Of a DNA stretch of 10,431 bases, positions 1 through 7,500 are shown one piece after another. Position 1 is the stretch's first letter. Each line of letters opens with the position of its first letter. This DNA is from Spirochaetaceae bacterium (lineage in GTDB: Bacteria > Spirochaetota > Spirochaetia > Treponematales > Breznakiellaceae). Below the pieces are notes generated by a model. It had not been told where the DNA came from and searched no databases. It was given only the letters and a program-made list of their open reading frames with translations. The position numbers and the translations under genes are program-made. Location: positions 1 to 10,431 of the forward strand of contig JAIRPU010000116.1 of the NCBI GenBank assembly GCA_031256815.1, in the 5' to 3' direction.

Positions 1-819
1 GGGTATAATAAAGCCTCTGTTTCGTTTAGGACTGGAGTTGAAAAATCATTCGCCTGGTTTTCTGGACACGAAGCCGAATCGGATTCATGGCGCTATCCGG
101 GAGCGCATATAGGAGTAAACACGGTATACGGCGAGCCTTTTAGCCAAAACCGGATACCATATAATCACTTTGAGCTGGGCGTAGAACTTACAACTAATAT
201 CGAGTCTTACCAGGCGCAGCTGCTTTCGGATGCTTATATATTTTCATTTGCAACTTCCTCTGCGCAAAAATTTACCAGTACCGGCTTGACTATGCACTAT
301 GATTTTTTCAACGCGACCAATGTAATAATTGATAATACAGGATACGGTAACATTCAATTTTCCAGCAATGCGTTTGATTGGAGTGTAAAGCACGCAAATT
401 TTTTCTCTGTTCAGGCGTACACAGTCATAAAAGCCCATGCTGGATTTACAGTCTGGGGTACAAGTATGTATAACGGCAATGTTAGTTCCGGCAACTATTT
501 GGGAAATACTCACGGTACATACGGAGCAGGCGAAAATCTCAAACTGTTTTTTACGGTATCTCATAATAAAGCGGGAACGCTGGAACTTGCCGCTCTGGGC
601 TATCATATATTCAGTATTCCGGTAACGCCTGAACATTCAACAGGAAATGTATTTTTTATTGACGCTTCAATTAAATATGATGTTCCAATTACCAGGTATT
701 TTGGAATCGGCGTTAATCTGCGTTATTGGAAATTACTTGGCTTGTATGACAGCGCCGAAAATGTGTATCGCGCCCTTATCTCAACCGGCGTGTATTTGGT
801 CTTCTTTACAGAAAAATAG
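1..819 (+). CDS. Probable outer-membrane beta-barrel protein, DUF3943-like (3' part only)
   Basis: The reading frame is open from the first base to a TAG stop at 817-819, giving 272 visible residues. The start codon, and any signal peptide, lie outside the window. An internal ATG at 286 is not the start, because the same frame upstream encodes similar protein (for example IPYNHFELGVEL, then SDAYIFSF). The sequence is rich in alternating polar and aromatic or hydrophobic residues, Gly, Asn and Tyr, with no long hydrophobic helix. That pattern fits a transmembrane beta-barrel whose last strand is near the C-terminal GVYLVFFTEK. The NHFEL-type motif followed by a SDAYIFSF-like segment resembles treponemal DUF3943-type proteins. 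I recall this resemblance and did not compute it. The function is unknown. A surface or outer-membrane location is inferred from composition. It is separated from the next gene by 242 bases, so it is probably its own transcription unit or the last gene of one. Confidence 0.6.
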   Translation, partial: GYNKASVSFRTGVEKSFAWFSGHEAESDSWRYPGAHIGVNTVYGEPFSQNRIPYNHFELGVELTTNIESYQAQLLSDAYIFSFATSSAQKFTSTGLTMHYDFFNATNVIIDNTGYGNIQFSSNAFDWSVKHANFFSVQAYTVIKAHAGFTVWGTSMYNGNVSSGNYLGNTHGTYGAGENLKLFFTVSHNKAGTLELAALGYHIFSIPVTPEHSTGNVFFIDASIKYDVPITRYFGIGVNLRYWKLLGLYDSAENVYRALISTGVYLVFFTEK

Positions 820-992
820 AATTTAAAATCGTATATCAATACTGAATTAACAAAAACCATTAACCGGACACCCCCAATAAGCTAATTTTTTATTCTATAA
901 GAAATTATAAATCTAAATGCTATTGCCCTGTTTTATGCGTACTAGTATTTTATATAACATTGCAATTGAATATGTTTCATTATTTTATTCAT

Positions 993-1007
993 CCCCCCCC
1001 CCCCCCC
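993..1007. repeat. Homopolymeric C15 tract (G15 on the minus strand)
   Basis: Fifteen consecutive C residues sit 54 bases upstream of the acyltransferase start codon, in otherwise A+T-rich intergenic DNA. Tracts of this length are prone to slipped-strand mispairing. In Treponema pallidum, poly-G tracts near promoters are known to vary transcription of surface-protein genes. By analogy this one could vary expression of the acyltransferase pair, but that is inference. I cannot place the promoter securely. A TATAAC at 953-958 is a possible -10 element with a poor -35, which would put the tract about 30 bases into the transcript. If the true promoter is nearer the gene, the tract would lie inside or beside it. 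The run length in a finished sequence is also error-prone. Confidence 0.85.
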
Positions 1008-1038
1008 GTGCTGTAAGGGTTAAAGCAGCAAAAACAGG

Positions 1039-1069
1039 AACGACATTCCAGGAAGGCAGGAATGTTGTT
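1039..1069 (+). promoter_or_regulatory. Hairpin with Shine-Dalgarno in the loop and start codon in the stem
   Basis: Bases 1039-1049 pair with 1059-1069 over 11 positions: ten Watson-Crick pairs and one G-U wobble (1042 with 1066). The 9-base loop, 1050-1058, contains the purine-rich Shine-Dalgarno AGGAAGG (1050-1056). The ATG at 1062-1064 lies in the 3' arm. The start codon of the acyltransferase mRNA would thus be base-paired while the Shine-Dalgarno remains exposed. This arrangement could throttle or regulate initiation. The same dyad in DNA could instead be a protein-binding site. The pairing is visible in the sequence, but a regulatory role is inferred. Confidence 0.5.
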
Positions 1070-2495
1070 TAGTTCTTTAACTTTTATAATAGCGTTCCTG
1101 CCTCTTGTTTTAATTGTCTATTATTATTGCCCCACAATAAAAACGCGGAATTATTTTTTGCTTATTGCCAGTTTTGTTTTCTATGCATGGGGAGAACCGA
1201 AATATGTTCTTGTAATGCTGGTTTCAATACTGCTAAATTACCGCTGCGGTATATTGCTTGCAGAACAGGTGTTTTCAAAGTCAACAAGGCGCTTTGTTTT
1301 AGCGGCGGGCATAACTTTAAATCTTTTGCTTCTGTTTTATTTTAAATATTTTACATTTTCTGAAAGAATAATAAATAAAATATTCAGAATGATTGATTGT
1401 CCTCAGTTTCAAGTGCCGCTTTTGGATATTGCGCTTCCGTTAGGCATTTCGTTTTATACATTCCAGTCAATCTCGTATTTGGTGGATGTGTATAAAAGGC
1501 CATGCATGGCACAAAACAATATTTTGAATCTTGGCCTGTATATATCTTTTTTCCCGCAGTTGATTGCAGGGCCTATTGTCCGCTGGCATGACATAAATTT
1601 ACAGATACAAGAACGCGCCCATTCAACAGAATTTTTTTCGCGTGGCGCAGGACGTTTTATCGTTGGGCTTTCAAAAAAAGTACTTATTGCAAATACGATG
1701 GCGGCAATGGCCGATGAAATTTTTTCTTTTTCGTTTCAGTCGATTCCGTTTTATTTTCTTGTTCTTGGAATTGTGTGTTATACATTTCAAATATATTACG
1801 ATTTTTCAGGATATTCCGGCATGGCAATAGGACTTGGTATGATGTTCGGTTTTAATATACCGGAAAATTTTAATTATCCTTATGCGTCAAAATCAATAAC
1901 AGAATTTTGGCGGCGCTGGCATATATCGCTGTCGCTCTGGTTTAAGGATTATCTCTATATACCGCTGGGAGGTAACCGGAAAGGGAAGCTTAGAACAACG
2001 TTAAACTTGTTTATAGTTTTTTTTACAACGGGGCTCTGGCATGGTGCGGCGCTTAATTTTATTGTTTGGGGGCTTGGACACGGAACGCTTCTGTTTTTTG
2101 AAAAAATATATGCGCATAAAATTGCTAAAATAATAAAGAATCAAAAGCTCCGTAATTTTTGCGGACATCTTTATATGCTTATTACGGTTGTTTTGCTTTG
2201 GGTGTTTTTTAGATTTGGAATAAAAGAAAGCCTGCGTTTTATGCATGGGATATTCAGTTTGAACCAGGGAAGCAAAAGTGTAGAACTCTTTATAAATGCC
2301 GGTATTGGCCGGCAGTTTATTATATCTTTTTTTGCTGCTGTGCTTTTCGCCTTTCCATGGTGGAAAAAGATAAGCGCCTTGTATAACCATGCATTGATTA
2401 TTCCGCGTTATGCGGCGCTTATTATATTACTCATATTATCGTTCTGCCAGCTTGCGTCCGGAACGTATAATCCGTTTATTTATTTTAGGTTTTAG
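1062..2495 (+). CDS. Membrane-bound O-acyltransferase (MBOAT), AlgI/DltB/PatA type
   Basis: This is a polytopic inner-membrane protein of 477 residues, a normal length for bacterial AlgI-type MBOATs. These proteins pass an acetyl or other acyl group across the membrane for O-acylation of an extracytoplasmic polymer such as alginate, peptidoglycan, teichoic acid or another glycan. The N-terminus MLFSSLTFIIAFLPL is the classic family start and fixes the ATG, which is preceded by AGGAAGG with 5-base spacing. Other family hallmarks are FYAWGEPKY (40-48), LPLGISFYTFQSISYLVDVY (125-144), FFPQLIAGPIVR (163-174), YYDFSGYSGMAIGLG (245-259), FWRRWHISLS (282-291) with His287, and GLWHGAALNFIVWG (324-337) with His327, the expected catalytic histidine. 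The C-terminus YNPFIYFRF is typical of the AlgI branch. The gene lies 20 bases before an AlgJ-like partner, which supports acetyl transfer to a secreted or surface glycan. The acceptor cannot be told from this window because no polymer synthase is present. Confidence 0.93.
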   Translation: MLFSSLTFIIAFLPLVLIVYYYCPTIKTRNYFLLIASFVFYAWGEPKYVLVMLVSILLNYRCGILLAEQVFSKSTRRFVLAAGITLNLLLLFYFKYFTFSERIINKIFRMIDCPQFQVPLLDIALPLGISFYTFQSISYLVDVYKRPCMAQNNILNLGLYISFFPQLIAGPIVRWHDINLQIQERAHSTEFFSRGAGRFIVGLSKKVLIANTMAAMADEIFSFSFQSIPFYFLVLGIVCYTFQIYYDFSGYSGMAIGLGMMFGFNIPENFNYPYASKSITEFWRRWHISLSLWFKDYLYIPLGGNRKGKLRTTLNLFIVFFTTGLWHGAALNFIVWGLGHGTLLFFEKIYAHKIAKIIKNQKLRNFCGHLYMLITVVLLWVFFRFGIKESLRFMHGIFSLNQGSKSVELFINAGIGRQFIISFFAAVLFAFPWWKKISALYNHALIIPRYAALIILLILSFCQLASGTYNPFIYFRF

Positions 2496-2515
2496 GATTT
2501 TGTTTTAGGATTTTT

Positions 2516-3637
2516 ATGAAGACAGCAGGATTAGTTTTTAGTCTGGTTTTTGTTGCTATTGTTGCAGTGCCATTTATTTTTATTGATAATAAAAATTCAA
2601 TATCATTAAAAGAAAACAGAACGCTCGCGCAATTTCCGCATTTTATGGAAGATGGGAAAATAAACAGCGGCAACATAAAAAAAGTTCCGGCCATGCTTGA
2701 CGCATATATCAATGACCGTTTTGGTTTTAGAGATGCTGCGGTAAGCTTCGCAAAAAAATTATCCGTAACCGGAAGAAAAAAGAACGGCGATGTTCTTATT
2801 GGCAAAGAGGGCTGGCTTTTCTATGTAAACTATTCTGACGGAAATAATCTGTCTGATTTTTACAAAATGAATTTATTTACACCGGAAGAAATTAATCAAT
2901 TCATTATAAATATTGAAAACAGGCTTGACTTTTGCAATGATAACGGAATTCAATTTCTTTTTCTTATAGCGCCCAATAAACACAATATTTATTCTGAATA
3001 CTATCCATTTGAAAGGCCGCAGGGAATTACCAGAACAGAACAAATTATGGCGGCCTTGCCTGACAAACTTAAAAATGTGGTAATATATCCACGTGATTGG
3101 CTGATAAAAAACAAGAGAAATGATATGCCGCTTTATTTTGAAACAGACACGCACTGGAATATGGCGGGCGCTCATTATGCTTTTGAACTTTTATATGATA
3201 ATATAAAAAACAGGTTCTTAAATATGCAATTTCCTGAAATGCGCTTTACGGTAGAAGTGCGTTATGATTCTTCCGGCGACATTGTTCCCATGTCTGGATT
3301 TACCAGTTACGGAAAAAGAACCATACCTGATTTGCGGCCGCAGGGCGGCTGGGATTCGTTTTATCGTTACATAAAAAATGAAGGCACAGATGGGGTTATT
3401 ACTGAAAATACAAGTAAAACGCTGCCAAAAGCCATTGTTTACAGGGATTCGTTTTTTAGCGCGCTGGAACCTTTTACATCGTGCATTTTTTCATATACCG
3501 AATATCATTGGCGATTTTTTTCTGAAACAGAAAAACAATATATTCTGGAACGCAAACCGGATATTGTAATATGGGAGATTGTTGAAAGAAGCTTAAAAGC
3601 CGTTATAGAAGCACAGTTTAAACCAGAGATACACTGA
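2516..3637 (+). CDS. AlgJ/AlgX-like SGNH-hydrolase family protein, partner of the acyltransferase
   Basis: The protein has 373 residues with one N-terminal hydrophobic segment (about 5-23) that acts as a signal anchor or signal peptide, so the rest should be extracytoplasmic. Family signatures run in the usual order: KENRTLAQFP (32-41), INDRFGFRDA (65-74), IGKEGWLFY (95-103), FLIAPNKHNIY (149-159), ETDTHWNMAG (209-218) and YRDSFFSALEPF (309-320). Asp211, His213 and Ser312 match the Asp-x-His and Ser positions of the catalytic triad described for AlgX/AlgJ. Those proteins accept or transfer acetyl groups to a polymer after the MBOAT has moved them across the membrane. The ATG is preceded by AGGA (2507-2510) at 5-base spacing, and the gene is almost certainly co-transcribed with the upstream MBOAT. 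It could alternatively work as an acetylesterase. The all-intact triad and the pairing favour acetyltransfer. No terminator is obvious after its TGA. Confidence 0.88.
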   Translation: MKTAGLVFSLVFVAIVAVPFIFIDNKNSISLKENRTLAQFPHFMEDGKINSGNIKKVPAMLDAYINDRFGFRDAAVSFAKKLSVTGRKKNGDVLIGKEGWLFYVNYSDGNNLSDFYKMNLFTPEEINQFIINIENRLDFCNDNGIQFLFLIAPNKHNIYSEYYPFERPQGITRTEQIMAALPDKLKNVVIYPRDWLIKNKRNDMPLYFETDTHWNMAGAHYAFELLYDNIKNRFLNMQFPEMRFTVEVRYDSSGDIVPMSGFTSYGKRTIPDLRPQGGWDSFYRYIKNEGTDGVITENTSKTLPKAIVYRDSFFSALEPFTSCIFSYTEYHWRFFSETEKQYILERKPDIVIWEIVERSLKAVIEAQFKPEIH

Positions 3638-3740
3638 CGGCGGCAAAAGGCGGCAAGCCGGTGCGCCGGCCGGCAGCGGGGGGCAAGCCGGCGGCGGTGA
3701 TGTGTCGGCCAAAGCCGTCGGCCGGCAGCGGGCGGCACAA
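3638..3740. repeat. G+C-rich island of short direct repeats between convergent genes
   Basis: This roughly 100-base stretch is far richer in G+C than its flanks and is made of recurring short units. A 19-base unit beginning CGGCCGGCAGCGGG occurs at 3667-3685 and again at 3719-3737 with one mismatch. GGCAAGCCGG occurs at 3652-3661 and 3682-3691. GGCGGCAA occurs at 3639-3646 and 3649-3656. GTCGGCC also occurs twice between about 3703 and 3724. A small hairpin GCCGG-TGCG-CCGGC lies at 3657-3670. There is no T-run, so it is not a standard intrinsic terminator. It lies between the end of the AlgJ-like gene and the end of larB. It may belong to a dispersed intergenic repeat family, but only one location is visible here. 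The remaining bases to 3789 show only a 10-base palindrome (3745-3754). Confidence 0.6.
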
Positions 3741-3789
3741 TACTGCAGCGCTGCTAAATGCGCCTGTGGTAAACTGTCCGCAAGGGCTT

Positions 3790-4566
3790 CTAATTTACAG
3801 CGCGAAGATTTATAAGGTTTGCCTGATACCCCGCTCCAAAGCCGTTGTCTATGTTTACAACACTTATTCCAGGCGCGCAGGAACTTAACATTCCAAGCAG
3901 CGCGGCTATTCCGCCTGAGGCCGCGCCGTATCCTGTGCTTGTTGGCAGCGCTATAACCGGTACGGCAACAAGTCCGGCAAGCACGCCGGCAAGCGCGCCT
4001 TCCATTCCGGCACAGGCAATGATTACACGGGCGCGGCGTATTTTGTCAAGTTGAGAAAAAAGTCTGTGTATACCGGCAACCCCTATATCGGCAATGAGTT
4101 CTACATTGCTGCCAAAAAACTCTGCAGTCCGCGCTGCTTCGCTTGCAACGCCTATATCGGAAGTTCCTGCGGCGGCAACTACAACAAGCCCTTCCCGCTT
4201 TTCCGGCGCACGGAATTCACCAACGCTTAATGTTTTGGAGAGTTCGTCCCAAACCGCTTCTTTGCAACGCGCCCTTACAACAGCGGCAAGCTCCGGCGAG
4301 GCACGGGTGGCAAATACGGGAACTCCGGTTTCGCGCATTGCCGAAATGATTTTTTCGGCCTGTTCAACGCTTTTTCCGGCGCAATAAACTACTTCTGGAA
4401 AGCCAGTGCGTTCTTCACGGCGTATGTCTATTCGCGCAAAACCAAGGTCTCCAGAATACAAAGCCGAAATTTCAGCTTCGGCTTTTTCTATGCCTGTATT
4501 ACCACAAGACAGATCTGATAATATTTTTTTAAGATGATGATTCAGTTTCCTGCTCCAATATTTCAA
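3790..4566 (-). CDS. larB: LarB, pyridinium-3,5-biscarboxylic acid mononucleotide synthase
   Basis: LarB carboxylates and hydrolyses nicotinic acid adenine dinucleotide. This is the first step in making the nickel-pincer nucleotide cofactor used by lactate racemase and related LarA enzymes, and it occurs in the cytoplasm. The C-terminal part is related to PurE-type carboxylases. Signatures include DLGFARIDIRREERTGFPEVVY (40-61), AAGTSDIGVASEAA (132-145), DIGVAGIHRL (160-169), ACAGMEGALAGVLAGL (184-199), LPTSTGYGAASGG (207-219) and SSCAPGISVVNIDNGFGAG (228-246). Cys230 falls where the family's substrate-adduct cysteine is expected. The length (258) is normal. The start is uncertain: the longest frame opens with TTG at 4566, overlapping the kinase gene by 38 bases. 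A GGAGCAGGA purine stretch just inside could serve a CTG at 4545 instead, and no in-frame ATG is well placed. Partner genes larC, larE and larA are not in the window. It is the last gene of the leftward cluster. Confidence 0.9.
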   Translation of the reverse strand: MKYWSRKLNHHLKKILSDLSCGNTGIEKAEAEISALYSGDLGFARIDIRREERTGFPEVVYCAGKSVEQAEKIISAMRETGVPVFATRASPELAAVVRARCKEAVWDELSKTLSVGEFRAPEKREGLVVVAAAGTSDIGVASEAARTAEFFGSNVELIADIGVAGIHRLFSQLDKIRRARVIIACAGMEGALAGVLAGLVAVPVIALPTSTGYGAASGGIAALLGMLSSCAPGISVVNIDNGFGAGYQANLINLRAVN

Positions 4567-7500
4567 GCAGCATATTAATTCGCATTAATGAGGCTTCGTA
4601 ATCAAAATCGTTTATGCTGCTGCAGATACCGGACATTGCTTCGTCCGCACTGCCGGAAAATCGCATTCGCTCTGCTTCGCGCGACAGCGCGTCAAGTCTG
4701 TCGGTTGCGCCAATAACGCCCTGCAGCGCTTCTGCGGCGGCAACGCGCATCATGTTGAGTGTTTCGACCAGCACAATCCTGTCTATCTTGCGCACAGCTT
4801 TATTTTCGTCTTCGTCTTCAAAAATGCCCAGCTCAGAAATTTGCTGCGAAAGCGATTCTGTTTTTAAACATAAAGCTTCAGTTTTGTTAATTGCTTTTTC
4901 GCTTGTCCGGTTTTCGGCGGCGGCATCTTTGGCCTCTTTTTCAAGCGCAAAAGCTTCGTCAAAAAGTTCCGGTGCGCCGATTGAACTGCACATTCCTTTT
5001 AATGCGTGAACTTTTATTGCATAATTTTTCCAATCCTGATTTTTGCATAGCTGCCTAATATCGTTTATAATAGAGCTTGTTTCCCTGCAAAAAGAAACCA
5101 GCATTTCTTTGTATATTTTTTTATTGCCGGATAAACGCGATAAAGCTTCTTTTATGTTTATTTCGTCAATAACATTTAGTCCTGTAAGGTCAATCTGATT
5201 TTCCATATCAGATGTTTCTGCGTTAATTTCATCATTTTTTAAAATAATTTTATCGCTGGGAAGCCAGCGAAGCAGTATTTTGTTTAATTCAAAAGATTCT
5301 ATCGGTTTTGTAATATAATCGTTTAGTCCTGAGTTTACAAGAATTTCGCGCATACCGGAAATTGCATTTGCAGTAAGCGCCACAACAGGCACGTTTTTAT
5401 TTTCGTTGTTTGAGTTTCTTATAAGCTCTGTGGTTTCTATGCCGTCAAGACCGGGCATCATGTGATCCATAAACACAAGGTCGTAATTTTTTTCTTCCAG
5501 CATTTGCAGCGCCTTATACCCGTCCGCCGCAGTATCCGCAAAAATATTATGCCTTTCCAGAAAGCCTTTTGCTACGATTAAATTCATTGGCGTATCGTCA
5601 ACAACAAGTATGTTTACACCCGGTTTGGCGGATACAAAACGTGTTTCTACAGTGATGTCGCGTTCAATTTTTTTAGGGTCGCCTGGAGGCAGCGGCATAA
5701 AAATTTTAAAAGAAGAACCTTTGCCATATACGCTTTCTACGGTAATTTTGCCATTCATAAGTTCAACAAAACGTTTTGTTACGGCAAGCCCCAGTCCGGT
5801 TCCAAGCACATTCCGGTTTATTTTTGTGTCTACCTGCTGGAAGCTGGAAAAAAGTTTTGGCAGGTCTTCTTCGCGTATGCCAATGCCTGTGTCGTTTACT
5901 GTAATTGTATAATAATAAACACCGTCCAGCGCCGAAAACTCTCTTATATATTCATAATTTAATAAAACGCTTACACTGCCAAGCCGTGTATATTTTATTG
6001 CATTGTTGGTTATATTTGTAATTATTTGACGCACCCGCACTTCGTCTCCGTATACAGTACCGGGTATGCCTTCGGCGTACTCTGTGTTAAACTCCAGGTT
6101 TTTTTGTTCTGCGGTAAACTGGCACATTGAACAAACGTTCATAAAAAGTTCAACAATATCAAAATGAACCGGAATTAATTCTATTTTACCGGCTTCGATT
6201 TTGGAAAAATCCAGAATGTCATTTATAATTTGCAGGAGTGAACGCGATGTTTTTTTTATGCTGTTAAGATATTCAATTTGCAGCGGAGTTAAATTTGTCT
6301 GCGGCATTAATTCCGCCATTCCAAGTACGGTGTTCATTGGAGTACGAATTTCGTGGCTCATATTCGCCAAAAAAGCTGATTTGGCGCGGTTTGCTTCTTC
6401 TGCGCCAAGTTTTGATTCAAGTTCTTCTGCCATGCGGTTAAAGCCTTTTATAACATCGCCAAGTTCGTTGTTTTTTTTGTAAACTATGCGCCTTTTGTAA
6501 TTGCCGTCTAGTATATCATTGTGAGCTTTGGCGAGTTGTGAAAGCCTTATTGTAATGCGCGACATTAAAACAAGCATTAGTGAAATTAAAATGATGCTTG
6601 CCGCAAGCGCTATGAGCATAACCTTGCGGCGCTGGTTATCCATCATAAGTTCAAAACCAGACATATCACGCCCAATTTCCAAAAACGCCACGGCATAGCC
6701 GGAGCTGTCCCTTATTGGCGCTACGGAATATGCCCAAAAACTTGTGCTGTTTAATTCCATGCCCGAATGATACGCGCCGGAATCAAGTATGCCGCGTTTT
6801 TCTGCAGTAATCTCCCACATGGGGCAAAGAATGCTGTTTTCGCGGTTTGAATTGGCAACATACGCGGCAATGTCTGTTTGCCTGCCATAAATATCAGCGC
6901 TAAAAAGTTTGTATATGTCAATATAATAAGCTTTATTCCATTCATCTTTGTTGTTTTTATTTATAAGCGACATTGTTTCGTAAATACTACGGTATTTAGC
7001 AGATTTATAATCATCTAAAGAATTAATTGATTCTATTGTTTCTCCCGCAAAATAAGGCGCCGCAACTTCCGCATAGCGTTTTAAATCTTCAAAAACATTG
7101 CGGTATAACTGTCCCTGCCAAAAAACATTTATCATGTTATATAAAACAACATACGAAATAATAAAAACGGGCAGCGTTACAATTATTTGCCGCAGTGTTA
7201 AAAGTATACGTTTTTTTAAAACTTTAAAAAACAAAAAAACAAGGCCGACTGCAAGGAAAAGCGCTGTAACAGTTACAAAAATGCGCGCCGCCCATAACGC
7301 GGCTTTTTCGGAGGTTGGCAGCTCCGCGCTTTTGCGGATTGTCCATTCAGCGCCATCGTAAATCCAGACAGCGCCGCCAAAAACGCCAGACATAAAAGAG
7401 CCGCAAACATCATACTGGCATTTACGCGGCATTTCTCCTGAATAAAAAAGTTTTGCCAGATATTCTTCAGGAATTAAAGCAGTTTCGCCGCCGCCTTTTT

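Noticed and set aside
244..636. A 130-codon minus-strand open frame opposite the outer-membrane protein gene
   Set aside because: It lies wholly opposite a longer, better-supported frame, has no ribosome site or recognisable motif, and the composition of its product looks like an antisense shadow.
820..960. Terminator for the first gene and a promoter for the acyltransferase
   Set aside because: No convincing stem followed by a T-run was found. Candidate -10 elements such as TATAAC (953-958) lack a matching -35 at proper spacing, so neither is listed as a feature.
1009..1030. Small hairpin TGCTG...CAGCA just after the C tract
   Set aside because: A five-pair stem with a 10-base loop is too weak to call. 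It is kept only as a possible part of the leader structure.
3745..3754. Perfect palindrome GCAGCGCTGC downstream of larB
   Set aside because: It is only ten bases, has no loop for an RNA hairpin and no following T-run, and is not near a promoter. It is therefore not called a terminator or operator.
3505..3888. Open frames on both strands through the G+C-rich repeat island
   Set aside because: The products are Arg/Pro/Ala/Gly-rich translations of the GGC/GCC repeats and overlap the ends of two firmly identified genes. They have no plausible start site or domain.
4614..5009. A 131-codon plus-strand Ser/Ala-rich frame opposite the kinase 3' end
   Set aside because: It is a typical antisense shadow of an Ala/Glu/Ser-rich coding region. 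The kinase frame is continuous and carries all expected motifs.
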